Assembly: GCF_047511655.1 (NCBI RefSeq)
Contig: NC_133392.1
Span: 20,474,001-20,538,000, forward strand
From: Castor canadensis
Taxonomy: Eukaryota > Chordata > Mammalia > Rodentia > Castoridae
Reading direction: 5' to 3'
Length of the DNA: 64,000 nucleotides
The notes under the pieces: model-generated
The model's input: the letters and a program-made list of their open reading frames with translations, nothing else
Told to the model about the DNA's origin: nothing
Databases searched by the model: none
Part shown: one piece after another, positions 56,169 to 64,000 of the stretch
How the letters are laid out: the number at the start of each line of letters is the position of its first letter
How positions within the stretch are numbered: the first letter of the stretch is position 1
Made by a program: the position numbers and the translations under genes

Positions 56169-57204
56169 GTCCTTGTTTTGCCCCATTTGAGCAGTAGGCA
56201 TATATGATTCTCGTCATGGACTGAGGGTAGGGTTGGAGGTGGATACCTAGAATCCTGCTGGAATTTCTTTTAAAAAGAAAGGGAGAGAAATGTGTAGTTT
56301 TTAGTAGGTCTGCTCATAACCATCTTGTGCAAAGATTGAACAGGAGATGCATGTCTGCATGCTTCTTTCCTGTTACCCATCTTGTGGCTTGTCCTGACTT
56401 GGAAAAGGTATAGGCTGCAGAAGTCCTGGGAAGAGGAAGAAGTTGGGAGGTCTGGACTCTTTCTAATAATGTCACTAAATAGTGGTGAGGTTTAAGTGGG
56501 TCGTTTGATGCCTGCTTCTCAGTTTGTCTAGAGGAGGGAGTTGAGTTAGGTGGTCCCTGAGGTACACACTCTTAACTCTAACATTTAATGATAGTCTTGC
56601 TTTGACAGACAGCTTGCGAATGTGTCTATCAAAGTAGGTGAAGGGCGCATTGAGAATGTGTCTGTCAAAGTAAGTGAAGAGTAGATAGAGATCAAGATAC
56701 AATAAGAGCAGGGCAACTGAATTGTTCAGATGCTTATGGCTCCTGCATCCTGACAGAGAGTAGAGGTGGTGATGCTTACCTTGAGAGTTAGCACTCAGTT
56801 GTCAGACTTGGTTTCTGGTCTCAGCTTTACAGCTACTGCGGTATGTGGTCTGTGGAAGTTATCTTTGCTTCTGTAAATTGAACAGATAGGTCTGCCTCTG
56901 GCTAACCTACCTCTCTAGTCCTGTGCTTGAACCAGCCATTCCAGTTTTTTCTCTTTCTCTCTTTCTCTCTCACTTGTTAGGAGACATCGTCACCTGAACA
57001 GTGGAGCTTTTGGTAAGTTAGATACTAGAAATGGGGTCAAGCAAGCGGATTATGATGAGTTAGGCTGTAGGTTGGTAGGAAGCTTTTGAGGACTTTTGGA
57101 GGGGATTGACTTCCTTCACTCACCATCTTATAAACTTACCCTGAAGTTATGGGAAATTGGGTGAGAATGTGACCTGAAGTGTGTCCAAGAAAAAGATATG
57201 TCTT

Positions 57205-58672
57205 TGTAAAATTTATAACAGCTTTATTGAGATGTACGGTACAATTCCTCTGTTAAAGTGTATAGTTTAATAGTTATTAGTATATTGCCTGAGTTGTACA
57301 ACCATCACTGCAATTTGTTTTTAGGACATTTTCATCATCTCCTCCCCCTCAAAATAAATCTTTAGCCTTTAATAATCAGTCCTCATTTTCCCCAGTTTCC
57401 CCCTTGGACCTCGGCAACCACTAATCTACTCCCTGTCTGTATAGTTTTGCCTATTCTGATCATTGCATAGAAATGGAATCATGTACTATATAGTCTTTTT
57501 GTCATAGGTTTTTTTCTTAGCATGATGTTTTCAAGATTTACCTATGTTTCAAGTGTGACTTTTTTTCTTGTCAAGTAATATCACATTGTATGGATGAACC
57601 ACTTTTATTTATCCATCATCATTTGGACATTTGGGTTGTTTTTACTTTTTGGCTGTTATAGATTATGCAGTTGTGAATATTTGTGTACAAGTTTTGTTCC
57701 TTCTTTTCTTTTTTTTTGGTGTGGTGCTGGGAATTAAACCAAGGGTCCTATAGATGCTAGGTAAGTACTCTTCCACTGAGCTACATCTGTAGCCCTGTTA
57801 ACAAATTTTTATGAGGATATATGTTTTCAGTTTTCTTGAATATTTACCTAGGAGTGGTGTGGTATTGTGTGGGTTGGATGCTAACTCTGTTTAATCTTTT
57901 AAGGAACTATCAGACTGTTTTCCAATGCTACACCACCATTTTACATTTCTACCAGCAATGCTTGAAGATTCTAATTTTCCATACCCTCACCCACACTTGT
58001 TATTGTCTGTTTCTGAGTGGGCGCGAAGTGATATCATTGTGGTTTTGTTTTGCATTTCCCCAATGTTGAGCATTAGGGAGGATTGATGTGCATGGCCATT
58101 TGTATATCTTCATGAAGAAATGTCTATTCAGATCTTTTTCGCATTTTAAAATTAGGTTATGTATCTTTTTTTATTGTTGAGTTGTAATAGTTCTTTATAT
58201 ATTCTGGATATAGACTCTTAACAGATTTGCAAATATTTTCTGCCATGTATAGGTTTTCCTTCCACTTCATGATATTCTTTGAAACACAAAAGTTTAATTT
58301 TGATAAAATCCAGTGTCTATATATTCTTTTGTTGCTTGTGTTTTTGATATTATATCTTAAGAAATCAATGCCAAGTTCAAAGTCAGGAAGATTTATGCCT
58401 AGCTTTTAAGAGTTTTATAGCTTAGCGTCTGTATTTATGTTGTATTAATTTATTTATCTGTTTTGAGTTAAGGATCCAACTTAGTCCATTTGCAAATGGA
58501 TATCCACTTGTTCCAGCAACATGTGTTAAAGAAACTTTCTTTTCCCATTGAATGGGTGCCAAGAGGCCCCCTTGTCAAAAATCTGTTGATAGTAAATTTG
58601 AGGGTTTATTCTGGCCTTTATGGTCTGTAAGTTTATCCTTATATAGTAACACAATGTCTTGATTACTGTGTT
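57205..58672 (-). mobile_element. Old L1 (L1M-type), antisense, split by a SINE
   Basis: Continuous antisense L1 landmarks run from 'ttataacagctttattgaga' through 'ggatgaaccacttttattta', 'catttctaccagcaatgctt' and 'gtccatttgcaaatggatat'. An antisense ID SINE at 57705-57798 interrupts it. No coding capacity. Confidence 0.9.
57705..57798 (-). repeat. ID SINE, antisense, nested in L1
   Basis: 'gtggtgctgggaattaaacc' and 'cttccactgagctacatctg' mark the complement of a BC1-like ID unit. Confidence 0.9.
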
Positions 58673-58673
58673 G

Positions 58674-58937
58674 CTTTTTTTTTTTTCCTGGTTCGAACTC
58701 AGGGCTTCACACTTGCTGGGTGAGAATGAGCCACATCTCAGCCTTTTTTGTTTTAGTTGTTTTTCTGATAGGGTCTCTTGGCCAGCCTCAGACCATGATC
58801 CTTCTACCCATGACCTCCTGTTTAAGTGGGATTACAGCTGTGCCACCTTGCCTGGATTACTATTTTTCTTCCTTGCTGGCCTCAAACCCATCTCTTGGAG
58901 TAGCTAGAATTGCAGGTGGGAGCCACCATGCCCAGCT
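58674..58937 (-). repeat. Composite B1-B1-ID SINE, antisense
   Basis: The T-run tail at 58674, the ID part ('ctggttcgaactcagggctt'), then two B1-like parts ending 'agccaccatgcccagctg' read as one three-part element on the minus strand. Confidence 0.85.
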
Positions 58938-58949
58938 GAACCAGTCTAT

Positions 58950-59053
58950 AATGAAGATAAGCTTTTCTCTATGTTGTAGCCCAGCCTGGCCTCCAACTTG
59001 TGATCCTCCTGCCTCCAGTGGATCATAGGCATGTGTCATCATGCCCAGCTGAA
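58950..59053 (-). repeat. B1 SINE, antisense
   Basis: 'gtagcccagcctggcctcca' and 'aggcatgtgtcatcatgccc' represent a second, independent B1 complement immediately after the composite element. Confidence 0.85.
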
Positions 59054-59407
59054 GATAAGATATTAACAAAAGATAAAACACACAAGATGTGAGCCACCAA
59101 CAGGGAGAGGCAGCAGATTAGCAAACATGAACATTTCTATCCCAAATGGAAAGTCTGAAAGGAATTATAAAATGAGGGCCTAAAATGATTGAATTAATAA
59201 AAGACACCAGAGTGAAAGAATGGGAATCATAAAGAAAAATAGACAGATGTGAAATAGAACCAAATCGAATGTGTACAGTCATTGAAAATAAAATCTTAGC
59301 CTACTTATAAGGTGATCAGACGTAATTGGAGAGAATTCATGAAGTGGAAGCTAGATCCTGCCATAGTGATGGTTGATGGTTGATACCTATAAGTTTTATC
59401 TGAAACT

Positions 59408-59625
59408 TTTTTTTGGTGGTTCTGGGGTTTGGACTCAGGACTTTCTGCTTGTAAAGCAGACACTCTTCTGTTTGAGCCACACCTCAAGTTCATTTTTGCT
59501 CTGGTTATTTTGGAAATGGGATCTCATGAACTAGTTGCCTGGGCTGCCTTTGAACCACGATCTTCCCTATCTCAGCCTCCCAAATTGCTAGGATTACCAG
59601 CATGAGCCACTGGCACATGGCTAAA
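59408..59625 (-). repeat. Composite B1-ID SINE, antisense
   Basis: The ID part 'ggggtttggactcaggactt' and the B1 part 'tatctcagcctcccaaattg ... gagccactggcacatggc' lie 150 bp upstream of XPNPEP1 exon 2. Confidence 0.88.
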
Positions 59626-59771
59626 ACTTTTATTTATTCTACCATTGATACTGGGGTGAGAGTTCTTCTGACTCACAGAAGAAAACTGCCAAGTCAAGTC
59701 GATGCATTTTTTTGCCTTGCCACGTTTACTATGGTCAAAGTCTGCAACTTCCTGCTCTCTGTCTTTTTAAG

Positions 59772-59860
59772 GACAAGTCACCAGGATTTTCACCTGAGAA
59801 ATTTAAGAATAATTGAACCTAACGAGGTGACACCCTCAGGAGACACAGGTGTGGAAACAG
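59772..59860 (+). CDS. XPNPEP1: XPNPEP1 exon 2 (coding)
   Basis: This 89-base exon is bounded by a pyrimidine-rich acceptor ('gtctttttaag') and the donor ACAG|GTAATA. Its first base completes the Arg codon from exon 1. The translation includes HLRNLRIIEPNEV and SGDTGVET, nearly identical to residues 18-40 of the long human isoform. Exons 1 and 2 together give 40 codons plus one base. This agrees with the known protein, where residue 41 (Asp, GAY) would be completed by exon 3 just before the Met that starts the 623-residue form. Exon 3 and the catalytic exons are to the right of the window. An open frame continues past the donor for about 30 codons but is intronic. Confidence 0.92.
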
Positions 59861-62739
59861 GTAATAATTTTGCTTATAAATTAGATGAAACATCTCAAGA
59901 GGATTTTAGGTCTCCCCATCCTGACTCCAAATTGAGTGAGAAGAAGGAGTAAGGGATTAGTAGTTGATCATGGCTGAGGAGAGGAACTGGGAATTAAAAA
60001 TCTTTTTGTTCTTTGGCTCCCTGGATGGTTGGTTACTGTTTTTATGTATTTACTACCTTATTTTTAAGGTAGTAAGTCAGAGAATTACAGTTTTTTGTAC
60101 TTCCCATTCTTGTGGGGGTGAGTGGATGGTGGTGATGGTGGTAGAGATAGATTATTATTGAAAAGGTACTATTGTAGTTCTTCTAATTATGTCCTTTGAT
60201 CTAGTCCCTTATTGATTACCTTAGAAATTAGCTTTCAACCTTTTGTCAGATTCTGAAATGAGAAATACATTATTGTGCTTTATAAATTGAGTGTGTGTTT
60301 AGGAAAAATCTCAGGAAAAAAATTTGGGACAGTTTTTTTCCCCCAGAATTTGTTAGTTTTCCGATGAGTTGCCAGAAACCTGAATTCTGAAAAGTGGTGT
60401 ATTACTGTAGTTCTATCCCAGGTAAGCCAGTGTTTTTCTATGGACCACCTGGTAGAACCACAGTGTTTCCTTTTTTGCTGAATGAAAGTTGATCCCTTAA
60501 AGTGCATAAGAAACCTCCCTTTAGAATGGCAGTGCTATTAGTATATGCAATTTTAGCTCATTTAAAAAAAGTTGTATCAAGCACATTTGGGCCATAGTAG
60601 AAAGTAGGAGAGGAAGGAGGAAGAAAAGAAAGGGAAAAAGGAATAGAATCATGAAAGTTAGAGTTGGAAAAGAACTTCTCTTTTTATTATATATGAAGAA
60701 ATAAAGTTTCAGGGAGTGTCATTTTTCTGAGGTTGCAGATGCCAGCTGGGGACTGGTGCCCATATGTTTTGATTGTTCTGGTTTTAGAATGCTCTAATCC
60801 TCTTTAAGTTCTCTAGATAATATGTTGATAATGGGGTATGGACTTGAGAACTGAGCCTTCCTTCCTGATGATCCAGCTGACTTGGGCAATTACTTAACTG
60901 CTTTTAACTCTGTTCCTTTAAATGGAAATAGTGAAACCTCCCTTGGAGTATTGTTGTGAGCATTAACCACTAATGTATGTGAAGCCCTCAGCCCTCCCTA
61001 AACTGTGCAGCAGAGAAACAAACTGCCACCTCTAGAGCTATTGATGCTGGAAGAGCATCTGTGCATGTGTTAAGATGCCGAAATTGGAGTAAATCAGCCC
61101 TTTCTATTATAGCAAGATGGGTGGGAATCCCAGCTGGTGCTTCAGATCCAGATTCAAATATTTCTTGAGCTCCTACATGTGTTACCCGCTACACACAGTA
61201 CTTTCACACACATTATTATGTTTTAACTCTAGCTACCCAATGAGGTAAATAGGGTATACTTTCATGTGCAAGCAGTGAAAAAGAGTGATAAAGGCTGAAG
61301 GTTTGGGAACTTACTTCGAAAAGCAGATCCACATACATGCAAAAGACTTTTCCATAGTCATTCTTTTTAAGATACAATTTAAAAATACCTGGCAGTGTAT
61401 GGGCTAATGTTATATCATGGACTAGGCCTATCCATGGCTTTCCACTTTTCTGCACATCCTGTTTAGCTCTTGGCTGCTACTACCATTTCTGAAAAATAAG
61501 AGGATGTGAGATGAGCAGATGTTGTAATATGACATCTTTCTTAAGTTCCTAACTTTCTTCTTTCACTGCAGATTTATTACAGTTTGTTATGTGGGTCTGA
61601 AAAGGTCATTGACACAAACTTGTGACATTCATTTAGCCATTTCAGAGAGCATAGGTATGCAGCAGATGCTGGGTTAGATACAAGGATACACAAATGATGT
61701 GGTCTCTGTTCTAGGGAGAGGCAGTATACACGTTACACTGTTTTTCAGATTGTATTTATGTTAATTGTGTATCTAGCTCTAATAATTGCACATACTTACA
61801 TAACATTTATTATGTGCCAGGCACCTAAATGCTTTATATGGAGTAACTAATTTAATCTTCTTAAAAATTACCTTACAGAGGTCATATCCATGTTTTTCCC
61901 CTCCTCCTCTTTGCTGCCTTTTCAACTGCTGCCACCTCAACGGCTGAGGGTTATAATTGTCCCCATTTTGCTCTTTCCTCAGCTCTAGCTGCTTACTCAT
62001 TGAGTCAGTCCCTTTTAAGACCTGTGGTTTTTGTGGCTACAGTTGCCCTAACCACCATTGCCCATTGTATTCACCTCAGTGGGAGCTGTCTGTATTGCCA
62101 CAGACCATCACCTCTACCAATGGCCTGTTGCTGTCTTCTCTTGCACCTACTGTTGTTGCCACTACCTTTTATCATACCCTGACATTGGTTTTATATTGGG
62201 AGTTTCTTCATAATATCTAATAGAAGTGACAAATAACTGGCTACATTTCACCAAGGATACCAGTCAAATGTGATGGACTTGAAGGATGAGAAGAAAGGAA
62301 AAAGGGAGTGTTGAGAGAGAGATGATAGGGGCAGGTGACATTGTGGAGGGTAGTAAATACAGCACTGTAGTAGAGACAGGCTGATGATGCTGATGATTCT
62401 GAGAAGGCCTAATATTGCCAGTCAAGATGAGGAATATGTAGTAATGGATAGGAGGGGGTGATGAAGGTCAGAATGTAGTGATGAGGATGCAAGTTTCAGT
62501 GAAGCAGAATATGTCTTTGACCAGGTCCACTTTACCTTTGATGGTTGTCAGTTTGCAGTTGAGGATTTATGCTTATCATTGGTTGTATTAACTTTATTGA
62601 TGAGGTTAGAGACTGATGATGTTAATACATATGACAAGTCAGCACTGTAAACATCAAGTTGGTTCCATCAAAATTCTGAAGTTAGAATGTGCCTAAATTA
62701 GAAGCCACACTCTGTAAGGAAATTAATAATCTTGAAAGT

Positions 62740-62863
62740 ATGTTGGACTTTATCAGATATTTGCTTTTTAAAAATCTGCATGCCAAGGCTGCACTCCAGA
62801 CCAATTAAATCAGAAGTTCCGCAGGTGGTTCTAATGTGCAGCCAAGGTTGAACTGTTGCTCCA
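62740..62863. mobile_element. hAT-Charlie MER relic
   Basis: 'ccagaccaattaaatcagaa' and 'gtggttctaatgtgcagcca' are landmarks of the end of a small hAT-Charlie element (MER20/MER5-like). Confidence 0.6.
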
Positions 62864-62907
62864 AAGGAAGTTTTTATTTTTGTCTGTCTTTTCAAATGTT
62901 AATCTAG

Positions 62908-63015
62908 CCAGGCATGGAGTATATGCCTGAAGTCCTAGCTACTCTGCTGAGGCAGTAAGATTACTTGAACCCAGGAGTTGGAGATTAGCTTGGGCAACAT
63001 AGTAAGACCTTGGTT
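62908..63015 (+). repeat. B1-like SINE, diverged
   Basis: 'agccaggcatggagtatatg', 'gaacccaggagttggagatt' and 'agcttgggcaacatagtaag' show a 7SL-derived monomer. Confidence 0.75.
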
Positions 63016-63663
63016 AGGAAGGCAGAAGTTCACTTGTTCAGAAATATAGTTCACAAGAATAGTAAATCTATTTTGAAACTCTTGAAAGATATCAGATGCT
63101 GCTACTCTTATGAGCAAGCTTCATATTGGATCATATGTTGGATCATATGTTGACATATAAACCAGATCAGACCAGATACTGCTGACCTCTCTTCCTCTGA
63201 TAGATGAAAAGTTATAGGCTCAATAGATTAAATAAAAGGAAAAAATAGTAGTATTCAGAGGTAGCTGAAATGCAAGGAAAATGGATTGATTCACCAACAG
63301 TTCAGTGACTTTTTGAATACTTCTGACCTTATGAGACTCCTCAGGTAGAGCCCTGGCCTGCTGCTGGAGTTGTCCTTGGTGTAGATAATGAATGGGACAC
63401 TTGTTCAAGGAGTCCTGTGATTCATACAGTACCTCATAAGGGAGTCTATTGGAGATAACCATAACAACTCAGGTATAAAAACCCAAGGTGCTGGTGGTGA
63501 TGAACAGGAAGAAGCAATGAAAATGTTGGAGAAGAACCAAGAAAAGGGATCCATCCTGAGCAGAGTGTAAGCCACAGTTAGTCAGCATGTCAACCCTTGA
63601 AGATGATCTTACTATAATTGCCTCATTAGAACTCTCCATGAGGCATTGTGCATTAGAATGTTT

Positions 63664-64000
63664 TTGGTTAAATAAAATCTTTTCTTATTTGTTTAAAAAT
63701 TGAGTAGGCAAAATCCAAAGCAGTTGCAGTACCAAATTTTGGCAAGGATATGAAGCAACAGGAAGTCTTATTCATTGCTGGTGGAAGTGTAGAATAATAC
63801 AGCCATTTTGGAAGACAGTTCCTTACTAAACTACATAAACCATTACCATCCAATCCAGCAGTCACACTCCTTGATATTTACTCAAATGACTTAAAATCTT
63901 GCATTGACACAAAAACCTGAAAGTGAATGTTTTATAGCACCTCTATTCATAATTACTAAAACTTAGAAGCAACCTATGTCTTTCAGTAGGTGAATGGATA
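63664..64000 (+). mobile_element. Old L1 (L1M-type) fragment, continues beyond window
   Basis: 'aattttggcaaggatatgaa', 'cattgctggtggaagtgtag' and 'aaacttagaagcaacctatg' are sense landmarks of an ancient L1 ORF2/3' region. The element is cut by the right edge. Confidence 0.82.

Larger units (their letters stand above)
54344..59771 (+). other. XPNPEP1: XPNPEP1 intron 1
   Basis: A 5.4-kb intron with GTGAGA donor and 'gtctttttaag' acceptor. It contains the rest of the CpG island, an antisense B1, an L1M antisense relic split by SINEs, and a 100-bp direct repeat (55286-55385 and 57004-57103). A candidate cassette exon lies at 56981-57012. Confidence 0.85.
59861..64000 (+). other. XPNPEP1: XPNPEP1 intron 2, 5' part (continues beyond window)
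   Basis: No further exon of the gene is recognisable to 64000. The intron holds MIR-like relics (about 60670-60740, 60880-60985, 61190-61260), an hAT relic, a B1 and an L1 fragment at the end. 61540-62740 is otherwise unique. Confidence 0.7.

Noticed and set aside
59861..59952. Continuation of the exon 2 frame for 30 more codons
   Set aside because: The GTAATA donor at 59861 and the match to XPNPEP1 end exactly at 59860; the extension shares nothing with the protein.

Overview
The window is nuclear DNA from a placental mammal, almost certainly a rodent. It carries BC1/ID-type tRNA-derived SINEs, B1 (7SL-derived) SINEs, L1 with a rodent-style G-rich 3' UTR, MaLR LTRs, ancient MIR/L2 and hAT/Tigger relics, and only one CpG island. 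Many SINEs are B1-ID or B1-B1-ID composites ending in an ID-like unit of the 'ggctcaagtggtagag...gagttcaaaccccagtacc' type. I associate these with the beaver/kangaroo-rat branch (Castorimorpha), but that assignment is an inference made without a database search.

The only cellular gene I can support is the 5' end of XPNPEP1 (cytosolic X-prolyl aminopeptidase 1) on the + strand. Its first coding exon (54312-54343) lies in a CpG island (about 53940-54735). Exon 2 (59772-59860) continues the N-terminal extension of the long isoform in the correct phase. Intron 1 is 5.4 kb and holds old L1 and SINE insertions, a 100-bp direct repeat and a well-formed candidate cassette exon (56981-57012). Intron 2 runs off the right edge.

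Everything left of the island looks intergenic. If synteny with human holds, it corresponds to the interval between XPNPEP1 and the divergent gene ADD3. Layout: an L1 3' end (1-1460); a Tigger/MER2-like element expanded by a GA microsatellite (3020-3600); a mosaic of SINEs, MIR/L2/hAT relics and MaLR LTRs (4-32 kb); one nearly full-length endogenous retrovirus (32863-41570); more MaLR, L1 and L2 fragments (41.6-53.9 kb); then the promoter and 5' part of XPNPEP1.

The endogenous retrovirus is the main mobile element: 8.7 kb, with two 357-358 bp LTRs differing at about 7% of sites, a 5-bp target duplication (AATGC), a primer-binding site matching tRNA-Phe with one mismatch, and gag, pro, pol and env in class I (gammaretrovirus-like, ERV-F/H-like) order. 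Every gene is broken by stops and frame changes, so it is a fossil. Details of interest include an in-frame gag-pro TGA followed by CGG, a DTG-to-DTS change in the protease, an 86-bp repeat in U3, a 14-bp tandem duplication that places pol in register with env, and a long open frame over the transmembrane half of env. I see no new defence, mobile or metabolic system.
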